From: Begonia masoniana
Taxonomy: Eukaryota; Streptophyta; Magnoliopsida; Cucurbitales; Begoniaceae
DNA length: 64,000 bases
Assembly: GCA_022432975.1 (NCBI GenBank)
Contig: CM039511.1
Span: forward strand, 20,548,557-20,612,556
Reading direction: 5' to 3'
Made by a program: the position numbers and the translations under genes. The notes under the pieces were generated by a model. The model worked only from the letters and a program-made list of their open reading frames with translations. It ran no database searches and was not told where the DNA came from. Positions within the stretch are counted from its first letter, which is position 1. Each line of letters begins with the position of its first letter. Below are positions 22,158 through 32,988 of this stretch, piece by piece.

Positions 22158-23927
22158 ATGGCTGAGAGATTGGTTGATGTAGTTGAGCTTGCGAACATAG
22201 AGTTGTATCCAAAGGAGGACGCTCCCATATACAGAGATATTCAAGCATTCGATCACTTAGAGGCGGTTAGACAAATAGAGGTGCATTCAACATCGCAAAC
22301 CATAGACGATGAGTTTCGAGCACCGTTTATGTCGGATGATAACGAGGTGAAAAACAAACAAGGGAAGAAATTTCGGATGATTTTGTTTGGGTAGACAATA
22401 TAGTTCTTTAACGACCATTAGAGAGGAAGTACGAAATTATGCTTTGAAAAATGAATTTGATATCAAATTCGTTAAAAGTGAACGTACGCGACTCACGGTA
22501 GAGTGTCAAGCAGGATGTAAGTGGCGACTGTATGCTTCGGTCATGAAAAATGAGTTGACATTTCAAATAAATAGTTACTTTAAAACTCATAGCTATGCAA
22601 AAGACAATTGATAATCGACACGTTTCAGCAAAATGGTTGGTAAAACATTATTTGAATAGGTTCAACAGTCAACAAGGCTCGGAAATTCCTTCTATTATCG
22701 AGACGGTGAGAAAGGAACATAATGTGAACATTACGTCCAGTCTTGCTAGAAGAGCAAGAAGCAAAGATAAACAACTTAATTACTGGGGGCCGGGGGCCAA
22801 GGGGGAGAATAATTCAAGCTACTCCGTTCATACGCAGAAGAAATCAAGAGATCAAATTTAGGTAGCACAGTGAAAATACATAGTTACCTGGTGGGCAAGG
22901 GGCGAACTGAGAAGATGATATTTGAAAGAATGTACATATATATGGCTACTTGCAAGGCAGATATGTTGCAATGGGGCAGACCTATTATCTGTTTAGATGG
23001 ATGTCATCTGAAGGACTCTTGCCCCGGTCAATTACTCACAGTCATCAGTATTGATGGCAACAATGACATATATCTCATTGTCGTTGCTAACGTGGAGTCA
23101 GAATGCAAGGACTCGTGGAAGTAGTTTTTGGAGATATTGCAGGATGACTTAGGCACTGACAATGAACGCGGATGGACATTTGTGTCGGATCGACAAAAGG
23201 TATATATTATTATTATCATTATTCGGGCGTTGTAATTATATTGTTTTATGCTGAGTATGTTTTTCTTTACAATGTCAGGGGTTGTCGCTTGCTGTGGATG
23301 AGACTTTTGGTTTAGTCGAATACCACTACTACCTCCGGCATATGTATGCAAACTTTAAAAGCCAATTTTAGAGAAAAGTGTACTGAGATGCAATGTGGAA
23401 TAATTCAAGCTACTCCGTTCATACGCAGAAGAAATATGGAGATCAAATCTGGGTAGCGCAGTGAAAATATATGGTTACCTGGTGGGCGAGGGGCGAAATG
23501 AGAAGATGATATTTGAAAGAATGTACATATGTATGGCTACTTGCAAGGCAGGTATGCTGCAGTGGGGCAGACCTATTATCTGTTTAGATGGATGTCATTT
23601 GAAAGACTCTCGCCTTGGTTAATTACTCACGGCCGTCAGTATTGATGACAACAATAACATATATCTCATTGTCGTTGCCAACGTGGAGTCAGAATGCAAG
23701 GACTCGTGGAAGTGGTTTTTGGAGATATTGCAGGATTACTTAGGCACTGACAATGAACGCGGATGGACATTTGTGTCGGATCGACAAAAAGTATATATTA
23801 TTATTATCATTATTCGGGAGTTGTTATTATATTATTTTATGCTGAGTATGTTTTTCTTTACAATGTTAGGGGTTGTCGCTTGCTGTGGAGGAGATTTTTG
23901 GTTTAGTTGAATACCGCTATTGCTTCT
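22158..23927 (+). pseudogene. MULE transposase, N-terminal and catalytic part, broken
   Basis: ATG 22158 opens an acidic N-terminus. After a frame change near 22390 comes the MuDR-type DNA-binding region (YSSLTTIREEVRNYALKNEF ... CQAGCKWRLYAS), then the linker (KLLRSYAEEIKRSNLG) and the MULE DDE domain: RMYIYMATCKA, IICLDGCHLKDSCPGQL with the first catalytic Asp, and WTFVSDRQK with the second. An intron-like GTATATATT...TGTCAG interrupts at about 23200-23278. There are several frameshifts and stops, for example TAG at 23122 where the duplicate copy has TGG. A 591-bp segment is tandemly duplicated, and the second copy is cut by the Sirevirus at 23927. The rest resumes at 41874. It is not functional as it stands. 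Confidence 0.9.
22807..23927 (+). repeat. 591-bp tandem duplication inside the MULE transposase
   Basis: Copy A 22807-23397 and copy B from 23398 both start GAATAATTCAAGCTACTCCG. They include the same exon, the same intron and the same downstream exon start, with scattered differences. Copy B is interrupted by the Sirevirus and continues at 41874 to about 41945. The duplication therefore predates the Sirevirus insertion. Confidence 0.88.
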
Positions 23928-25043
23928 TGTAGGATCGAGATTGTCTAAGAGGGGGGGTGAATTAGACTTTTAAATTAATTTACTTATCTAATTGATTTCT
24001 CTCTCGATTTAAAGTTCTAAGCTAACAGTGAACTATCAAATAAAGCAGAATGAGGGAGAGAGAAAATAACACCAGGAATTTTAACGTGGTTAGGCTAAAC
24101 CTGCCTACGTCCACGCTCCAAGGCTCCCCCTTGAAGATTCGTAACCTTTTCCTCATGAGAAAACAATATCGAACTTCCGGGCGTCGATCTACTGCCTTAC
24201 ACAGATTCTGGATTGCTCTTCACGGGCGACAATCCACTGCCTTATACAGATTTTGAGTTTGTAAATTTCAAGCACAAACTACACTCTCACAACGATTAAA
24301 TCTCAAGTTAAAATCGAGAGGTGTAGAAGGAAAATTGCAGAGTATGAAAAATATCGCTCGTTAGGGCTCAATACAGATTTTCGCAAAAGTTGTTCCTTCG
24401 TGCTCTAACCTCGGCTTAAATACTCTGTCTGATTTTTGCCTCACATAATTGAATGCTTCTTTCTACAAATGGAAAAATGTTACCGTTGGGAAGCATCCGT
24501 ACTTAAGCAGATATCTGTTGCATCTGTAAATGCTGTTCGTCGTCCCCATTAATGTTCTAGAGTTAAGGCTGAAAATGACGTCACTGTAGCTTCACGGTTA
24601 TTTTGAATTCTAGCAGAAGACAATGTTGCTTTATAGTCTTGAACCGCCATCGGTGGATATGTCTTCAAGAACTTAAACCGCTGAACCGCTATCGGAAGAT
24701 GTATTCTTAGACGTCTTCCGCCTTTGTCGTTTAGTGAGCGGAGGAGTTCTTCTTTGAAGTCATCCGCCTTTGTCGTCTAGCAAGCGGAGGAGTTCTTCAT
24801 TTAACTCTTCCGGTGGATGTACTCTTTGTTTATCGATTTTTCAGCCCTGTTAAAAACTATACAGCCCTGTGTACTTAACCACATTCATTAGATAACTAAA
24901 ATACCCTTCAAGGGTATTTCCAACAGATTAAAACACATGCATAATTCATTATTCTCATTTAATAAACATAATCAAATTACATATTTAACATTCAAATACA
25001 TCATCAAAAACTTAGTTAGACTTAAACACTAATTAAGTCAACA
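23928..25043 (-). repeat. Sirevirus 3' LTR
   Basis: It is 1116 bp, TGTAGGATCGAGATTGTC to TTAAGTCAACA on the + strand. It matches 40747-41873 with few differences, the largest being a G-run length change near the left end. It carries TTTGTCGTCTAGC and CGGAAGATG-type motifs at about 24620-24810, like the gypsy LTRs. Confidence 0.93.
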
Positions 25044-25060
25044 ATCTCCCCCTTTTTGAT
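25044..25060 (-). promoter_or_regulatory. Sirevirus polypurine tract
   Basis: On the minus strand TCAAAAAGGGGGAGAT abuts the 3' LTR start TGTTGACTT. This G-rich tract is a known conserved feature of Sireviruses. Confidence 0.9.
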
Positions 25061-25394
25061 GATGACAACTTATAAATTTGATTAAGTATAACTCTCCCCC
25101 CATAATCTTAGCTCCCCCACAGCATATGCATACTTCCCAAATTCAAACACAGATCATATCCAGTTTTGCTTCAAACATGCATGCTTGGTTCATATCAAAG
25201 GGAATTGTTCAAAAAAAAAAAATCAAAGCATCATTAATCACTCAAAAAAAATCAAAGCATCATCAATCAAATACTTTCTCCCCCATTGACATTATAAAAA
25301 ATGAACAGAGAAACAAAAAACAAAAGTGTCAAGTATTACTGTAGCCTAGCAAGAAAAATAACAACAACAACAAATATCACCTATTTAAAGAAAT
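25061..25394 (-). other. Sirevirus 3' untranslated stretch
   Basis: AT-rich with A-runs and repeated AATCAAAGCATCA pieces at 25215-25265. No gene is seen. Confidence 0.6.
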
Positions 25395-26501
25395 CTAAAA
25401 AATGTGTCCAAAAAGCTTCGCTAAGCAATATGGCACTTCAAGATGTGGAAGGAAATAGGCATCCACAAGAGCTCGAAGGGAATTTTGAGGGAAAGGTGGA
25501 TGATAGACCACCAATTCCATACAGGATGGAGGCACAGCAAGGGAAGTATCCAATGGACATGCGGGTACAGAGGAAGATGCAGAAGCAGATGAAGCAGAAA
25601 GGGTTGTGAACTGGAGCTCAGCCTTATGAATATCCAAGGACATGAGGCGCACATCTTCATCAACTGCAGGCTTGGAAAATGGAAGAAGGAGATCTTCATA
25701 GCAAGCCTCTGTGACATTGACTGAACGGGATGGTTCTGGTTCTGGTTCGGGATGGAGAGCTTCAATTTGAGATCGGAGAGTTCGAAGATCCAGGGAGACA
25801 ATTTCTCTATGACGATCCATTTTCTGAGACAGCTGAGTTAGACCTGAATCCAAATCGATGCTCATGTCCAGTTTGTTCTTGGCGAGTTTTGCATCCATGG
25901 ATTTGTCAATCTGACTGAGAGCTGTCCCTAGACTCTCAATGCAGGACTTCAACTCAGTGTACTGCTCCTCACTTAGAGTAAATCTCCTTTGATAGGTCTT
26001 GGGGGTTGCAGGAGTAGGTGGCAGAGTTGGTGAGGAGACTTGGACAATAGGAGCTGTTGGGACTAGAGGGACCATTGGGACTGGAGGAGGTGGTTGGACT
26101 GGTGGAGAGAGTTGGACTGGAGGAGTTGTTTGGACTGGAGGAGGCAGATGGACTGGAGGAGGCAGAGAGGGCAACAAAAGTGAAGGTGGAGGGGAAGAAG
26201 GATCCTCTGGAATTAGAGGGGGCACAGATGAAAAAAAAGATGGTGCCACAGAGATATGAGCTAAAGAGGATGGAGTTGGATTTCTTGGCACTGGTGGAGG
26301 AAGGTGGGGGCGAGATACCAGAGAATGAGAAGGAGAAATATCAAAAGCAGGGATCTCTGAATCACCACCACCTTCTTGAGTTGATGACTCGTCAGCCAGA
26401 ATCAACTTCCTCTTTCCTTTTCTGACAGCAGCTACCTTAGTAGCCCTTTTCTTAGACTGATCCATAACAAAATCTCCTCTTCGTGTTTTCTTAATCCCCA
26501 T
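25395..26501 (-). pseudogene. Sirevirus env-like protein, C-terminal part
   Basis: About 368 codons reading left from the Gypsy-2 insertion. It begins basic (KKTRRGDF, KKRATKVAAVRKGKRK), followed by about 90 residues rich in proline with repeated PPV/PPVQ units. Next is a likely coiled-coil region (YTELKSCIESL to LRTLRSQIEALH) and an acidic-to-hydrophobic tail. The ATG at 26501 is created by the CCCAT target duplication and is in frame with the N-terminal half at 34856-35701, so the two were one gene of about 650 codons before Gypsy-2 landed. The proline-rich and coiled-coil make-up resembles env-like ORFs described in Sireviruses such as soybean SIRE1. I see no clear signal peptide or membrane segment, so 'env-like' describes position, not proven function. 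Confidence 0.8.
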
Positions 26502-28363
26502 TGTAATACCCGAGTCAACGGCCAGATGATTTTCTTAACTGTATTAACGGTCATAAATATTTAATCTTCGAAGTTTAGGATTTATGCCAAACTTAATTAA
26601 TCACATGTGGATCTAAACTAGGTTGAGTGGCAAAGTTGTAATAATGGAGAATTGAGGCCAGTATTTAAAGAAAAATGAAAGGATTCAAACCTCATTTAAA
26701 CCACTGTAGCCGACAATCCCCAACTTCCGGCGATTTCTTCTCTCCCAAGCTCTCGCTCTCTATCAGCTGGAAATCCTTCCTTCGGCGAGCGGTTTCCTTG
26801 CTGCTTCTCGGCTACTTTGTGCTCGAGGTACGAGTTTAACAATGTGGTTATCTGTTAGTTTATTAGCTCAGTTTTTCAGCTCTGTATTGAAGTTTTGGAT
26901 TCTTCAATGGCCGAGTATTGATAAGAACATTTTGAAACCCGAGATTGGTAATGTCATTCCGAATCGATTCTGGACATTTAAAACAACCAACCCTGAGTTA
27001 TCATTATTGAATTCGTCTGTTTTGATTTTGGGATTTCGGGTTACATTGAGTATTAAACTAAGAACTCGGGAAGGACTCTTAGCTATTAGATCTTAGGATA
27101 ACTCGAGATTAGAACTATTAGGATTTTGTTTTAACTACTGCAATGTAAATGTTTAGGTGAAGAAGTTTGAAGAGAAAGGATGCTCAGTGTGACAGTGAAG
27201 GCTGGATAGGCGATCAAGTTCCCTGGTTATACCCATAGTAAGTCAGAGAAGTTTATGATAAACAGATGACTAAGTAGAATAGAGTTTTCTTATAACTATG
27301 AGATTCGGATTTTTGAATGGTTTGGCTACAGAGTCTGTTAACGATTTTAAGGATTATTGGATGGTCTGATTAGCTTAAGCCTTCCGTTGTGTGTATCTCA
27401 TATGGGATATGGTTTTCACTCATTAGAGTTTATAATTCCCAGATTAAGGTTTGAGTGAGTTGTAGTGTTCTCTGTTGGATGAGGATGTTTGATGATTATA
27501 GCGTTTTACTGCCGTAAAATAGAAGTTGGATGAGGTATTCATCCGGCTGACGTCATCGGCAGATGTCAAATGATAGAAAACGAACGATTGAGTCTTCCGG
27601 ATGACGTCACCGGAAGATATAGTATGTCCTTCTTCGGCAGATGTAGAGTGTTAGCCATCGGATGATGAAAGGGTTATTTTGTCGTCTAGCGATCGGCAGA
27701 TGTAGAGTATTTAGCCATCGGACGATGTGAGGGTTTTCTTGTCGTTTAGTGACAGGGTCATGTTTTAATTATGCACGTGGGGAGCACATGTCCACCGGAT
27801 GATGTTTCCCTATTTCACCGGAAGATGAAGTATGTTTCTTCACCGGATGATGCAAGTATTATCTTGTCGTTTAGCGATCGGCAGATGTAGTGTAATAAAG
27901 TCATCGGATGATCTAAGGAGTCTTTCTACCGGACGATATAAACATGGTTTTGTCGTCTAGTGACCGGATGATGTAAGTGATAATTTGTCGTTTAGTGATC
28001 GGATGATATAGAGCTTGTAAGCCATCGATAGATGTTTTTAAATTGGTCACACGAGATGCACGTGATCGTCGGTTGATGCGGGTATTCGCATCTGCCGATA
28101 GGTGTTTAAATGAGTCATGTGGGGTGCTCGTGCCATCCGGAAGACGCGGTGTCTATCGGTTAATGCATGCAGACCCATGCAACTTGTACGTCGATTGGAA
28201 GCATGTACGAGAGACTAATTTTCCACCCATTAAGTTGAAGTCTTTAAGCCTGTTAGGCATACTGTTGTTAAAAAAAATAATCGAAGGAGAAAAGAGTTCA
28301 AATATGAGTTAAAGTTTTATGTAAAGTCATGAATTTCGTGGCAATCCTCCCCGGGTCGTTACA
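26502..28363 (+). repeat. Gypsy-2 5' LTR
   Basis: It is 1862 bp, TGTAATACCCGAG to GGGTCGTTACA. The interior has many CGGATGATG/CGGCAGATG and TTTGTCGTCTAGCGA motifs between about 27540 and 28080. A TATTTAAAG at about 26662 is a possible TATA box. Confidence 0.96.
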
Positions 28364-28367
28364 ATTA

Positions 28368-28379
28368 TGGTATCAGAGC
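28368..28379 (+). promoter_or_regulatory. Gypsy-2 primer-binding site
   Basis: TGGTATCAGAGC lies four bases after the 5' LTR. It is complementary to the 3' end of initiator tRNA-Met. Confidence 0.93.
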
Positions 28380-28525
28380 AAAACCGGGTTCTAAAACCGA
28401 TTCTGCAGACTGCCTTCCAGCACTGACTGTCACATGAGCACACTCCAACAACTGTAAGTATTTATGATTTCAGTATATGTCATTAAGTTAAAATATATCT
28501 GTAATGATTGTCTAGGAATCCCAAA

Positions 28526-31500
28526 ATGGTTAGAGGTCAGCAGAGAGAGACCAATGAGGATAGCAATGCTATTGCTCAGTTGACAGAGTTGGTCATGCGC
28601 CAATCTCACCAGATAGAACGACTGATGACTGCTAGAGAGGAACAAGGCATCTCCAGTACTAATGCAACTCATGATCATGGGGGTGAGCGTTTCCACCGGC
28701 TTCGGCCCCCGGTGTTTAATGGACATGTTTCAGATCCTATTTATGCTGAGGAGTGGATTCGAAAAATAGAAGACATGTTTAAGTATGCAAAGGTTGAGGA
28801 AGGGGATAAGGTCACCTATGCAGTCTTTCATTTGGAGTTAAGTGCAAGGCATTGGTGGGAGTCGATCCAGAACACCGTTAATGCCGAAGCTATGACCTGG
28901 GAGATGTTCAAGACTGCTTTCTTTGACAAGTACTTCAATAGGACTGTTCGGGCCAACAAGAAGAAGGAGTTCATGAATCTACGACAAACTGGCTCTGTGA
29001 TGGATTACATATGCAAATTTGATGCCCTATCACGGTTTGCGCCCCGTATGATTGAGGATGACGAGGACAAGATTTACCAATTTGTTCAAGGACTGAAGCC
29101 GAGTCTGTACATGAAGGTGAAGACTGCTGAGATACACAATGTACCTTATGGTGAAGTGACGGCTAAGGCCTTGGAGCTGGAAGAGGCGGAAATGACAGCA
29201 TATGCACAGCGTGAGCAGCCAAGAAAACTCACGAAGGATACTCAGCCGCCACCACGTCAGAACAAAGGTTGGCAGCCGCAACAGAACAAGGGACCACATC
29301 AACAACAACAAGGAATGAAGAGACCCCTCAACCAGAATGATGACCAAGGAAAAGGGAAGAGGCCTCTGGCACCCTTATGCCCCATCTGTCAGAAGAACCA
29401 CCCCGGCGAATGCAAGTTTCGTTCTGGCCGCTGTTTCAGATGTGACAAAGTTGGACATATAGTCAGAGACTGCCCCATGCCGCCAGATCCGAACCATGCA
29501 AGGGTAGCACCAAGAGTCTATGCGATGATGGAGGATGAGGAAGCCGTGCAGCATACAGTGATAACAGGTACCATTACGATCTGTGGTTTTGCTGCTTACA
29601 CGCCTATAGATACAGGAGCCACGCACTCATTTATATCAACCTTGTTTGGGTGCAATCACAATTTAGAACCTTTACCAGCCGAAAGGCCATATGATGTTAT
29701 GTTACCATCAGGGAAGTCCCTACATTCTGAACAGATTGTTAAAGGTGATGTTGTGTCCTTAGGAAGTAAGAAACTATATGTAGAACTGATTGTAATTGAC
29801 ATGAAAGGATACGAGGTGATATTAGGAATGGATTGGTTATTTAGGCATTATGCCACGATAAGTTGTAGATCTGGGATGGTTGATTTTCGACCCCCAAATG
29901 GTAATCATTATTTCTTCCAAGCTATCCCTAAGATAAGTAAAATACCGATCATATCCTCACTAGAAATTTACCGGTTACTGAAAAATAGTTGTGAGAGTTA
30001 CTTAGCTAGCATAATGGATGTTCGGGTGAAGAATAAGATAGAGCTACAAGATATCCCTGTAGTCAGAGAGTTCCCCGAGGCATTTTTGGATGACTTGACA
30101 GGATTGCCACCTGATAGAGAAATAGAGTTTGTAATTGATACATATCCCGAGGCATTACCTGTATCTAAGAACCCTTACCGTATGGCACCTGTTGAGTTAA
30201 AGGAGTTAAAAGTCCAACTACAGGAATTAGTAGACAAAGGGTTTATACGCCCTAGTAGTTCCCCTTGGGATGCACCTGTCTTATTTGTCAAAAAGAAGGA
30301 TGGTTCCCTTAGAATGTGCATAGACTATAGGGAGCTAAATAAGTTGACAATCAAGAATAAGTACCCCTTACCCCGAATTGATGATTTGTTTGACCAACTG
30401 CAAGGAGCAAAAGTGTTTTCAAAAATAGACTTACGTTCAGGTTATTACCAACTGAAAGTTAAGGAAGGAGATATACCAAAGACAGCCTTCAGAACCCGTT
30501 ATGGACACTATGAATTCTTGGTCATGTCATTTGGACTGACCAATACACCTGCAGCCTTTATGGACTTAATGAATCGTGTGTTTCGGGAGTATTTGGACAA
30601 ATTTGTAATTGTGTTCATAGATGATATTCTGATATACTCACGGACAGAAGCTGACCATGCAGAGCATTTAAGAATAGTTTTGACAACATTAAAGGAGCAC
30701 CAGCTTTATGCCAAATTGTCCAAGTGTGAATTTTGGTTGGACAAGGTTAATTTTCTTGGCCATGTAGTTTCTGCTAATGGCATATCAGTGGACCCGACCA
30801 AAATTCAGGCAGTAAAGGATTGGCCACAACCAAAGAATGCCAGCGAGGTCCGCAGTTTCCTTGGATTGGCAGGCTATTACAGAAAGTTCATCAAAGGATT
30901 TTCTTTGATAGCTAAGCCCCTGACAAATTTGACAAAGAAGGACAATAAATATTCTTGGACCGAAGCTTGTGAGGATAGCTTCCAGACATTGAAGGTGAAG
31001 TTAACAACAGCCCCAGTTTTGACCCTTCCAACCGAAGAAGGAAAGTTTAGCGTATTTTGTGATGCATCAAAAGTTGGTTTGGGCTGTGTTTTGATGCAAG
31101 AAGGTAAAGTTGTAGCGTATGCCTCTAGGCAATTAAAGAGTTATGAACAGAACTACCCCACCCATGATTTAGAATTAGCCGCTGTCGTTTTTGCTTTGAA
31201 GATATGGAGACACTACTTATATGGACAGCAGTGTGAGGTGTTTTCTGACCATAAAAGTCTGAAGTACCTCTTTACACAAAAGGAATTGAACATGAGGCAG
31301 AGGCGTTGGTTGGAATTTGTTAAGGATTACGACTTTGAGATCAAGTATCACCCGGGTAAGGCTAACTCTGTAGCTGACGCATTGAGCAGGATGTCAACAA
31401 CAATGCAACCCGTTGTATCAACTATGTCTATACCTTTGAGGACAGAAGTTCTGAGGTTTGAATTGGAGATAGTTCCAGAGTTATCAACCTTACTTGCCGA

Positions 31501-32947
31501 TTTTACCATTCAACCAACGGTTTTAGAAAAGATCAAAGAGGCACAACAGAAGGACTCTGAGGAAAATAACGACATAATGAACAAGGTGAAAGACACCACC
31601 TCCGAGTTTAGTCTTTCCAAGGATGTGATTCTGAGGTTTAGAAATAGATGGTATGTCCCTAATGATGAAGGATTACATAAGTTAATCTTGACTGAGGCGC
31701 ATTCGTCTTCCTTTTCTGTGCATCCTGGAAGCACCAAGATGTATCGAGACCTGAAGTTACTCTATTGGTGGCCAAACTTAAAGAGAGATGTTGCTAAGCA
31801 CGTAGAGTCATGTTTGGTTTTCCAACAGGTTAAAGCCGAGCACCAACGTCCAGGAGGTACCCTTCAGCCTTTACCTATTCCCGAGTAGAAGTGAGAACAC
31901 ATAGCTATGGATTTCGTTGTAGGATTACCTAAGACAATTAAAGGACATGATAGTATTTGGGTTGTAATTGATAGATTGACAAAGTCAGCCCATTTCTTAC
32001 CAGTAAGGACAACCTACTCGATGGACCAGCTTGCTGATCTTTATGTACAAGAAGTTATTAGGTTGCATGGAATTCCTGCATCTATTGTCTCTGATCGTGA
32101 CCCTAGGTTTACCTCCCGGTTTTGGAAAAGTTTACAAGACGAATTAGGTACAAGGTTAACCTTCAGTACTGCCTTTCACCCACAGACAGATGGTCATTCT
32201 GAAAGGACTATTCAGATACTTGAAGACATGCTGAGGGCATGTGTACTAGATTTCTAGTCATCATGGAGTAGATACTTACCCCTGGTTGAGTTCTCCTACA
32301 ACAACAGCTACCAGTCCACCATAGGTATGGCACCTTATGAGGCGTTGTATGGTAGGAAATGTAGATCACCTCTGTATTGGGATGAAGTTGGTGAAGAAAA
32401 ACTCATAGCTCCCGAGATGTTGCAGCAGATGTCAGACAAGATTGCCATTATTAAGAGGAGGATGATTACTGCACAAAGCCGACAGAAAAGTTTTGCAGAC
32501 AAAAGGAGGAGAGATCTTGAATTTGCTGTTGGAGATGAAGTTTTCCTGAAGGTTTCACCATTTAAAGGAGTACTAAGATTTGGCAGGAAGGGAAAGCTTA
32601 ATCCACGATTTATTGGACCATTCCCTGTTTTGGCTAGAATCGGTAGCACAGCTTACAGACTGCAGTTGCCTCCATCATTGGATAAAGTTCATAATGTTTT
32701 CCATGTGTCAATGTTAAGAAAATGTATACGGGACCCTACACAAGTTGTTGAACCAGTGGATTTTGAGATTGAGCCGACACTAACGTATGAAAAGAAGCCA
32801 GTGCAGATATTGGAATCCGCAGTGAAGACTCTGAGGAATAAAGAGATTCCGTTGGTCAAAGTTTTGTGGAAGCATCATGGCATTGAAGAAGCCACGTGGG
32901 AGCGACGACAGGACATGTTAGATAAGTATCCAGAGTTGTTTGTTTGA
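28526..32947 (+). pseudogene. Gypsy-2 gag-pol polyprotein, three nonsense codons
   Basis: A single frame from ATG 28526 ([12 protein letters not shown]) to TGA near 32945, with TAG 31886, TGA 31892 and TAG 32255 and no frameshift. Domains: gag (about 28740-29200), CCHC knuckle [14 protein letters not shown] (about 29430), protease DTGATHSF (about 29610), reverse transcriptase with [13 protein letters not shown] and [12 protein letters not shown] (about 30620), RNase [12 protein letters not shown] (about 31060) to ADALSR, integrase zinc region and DDE core (31690-32260), GPF-type C-terminal module and chromodomain-like KVLWKHHGIEEATWERRQD. The second zinc-binding Cys of the integrase is Phe (CLVFQQ, against CLVCQQ in Gypsy-1 and Gypsy-3). 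The 28526 start is preferred over upstream TTG because a basic MVRG start is usual in the family. The two stops at 31886/31892 lie where Gypsy-1 has tryptophans. Confidence 0.95.
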
Positions 32948-32976
32948 TCAATTTTCGGGGACGAAAATTTTGTTTA

Positions 32977-32988
32977 AGGAGGGGTGGA
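32977..32988 (+). promoter_or_regulatory. Gypsy-2 polypurine tract
   Basis: AAGGAGGGGTGGA directly precedes the 3' LTR start TGTAACACCC. Confidence 0.88.

Noticed and set aside
25999..26425. Glycine-rich plus-strand open frames
   Set aside because: They mirror the proline-rich part of the minus-strand env-like gene; repeated GGNGG/CCNCC units open several frames at once.
26842..27096. 84-codon frame found in both Gypsy-2 LTRs
   Set aside because: It has no known domain and sits in the LTR interior; two copies exist only because there are two LTRs.
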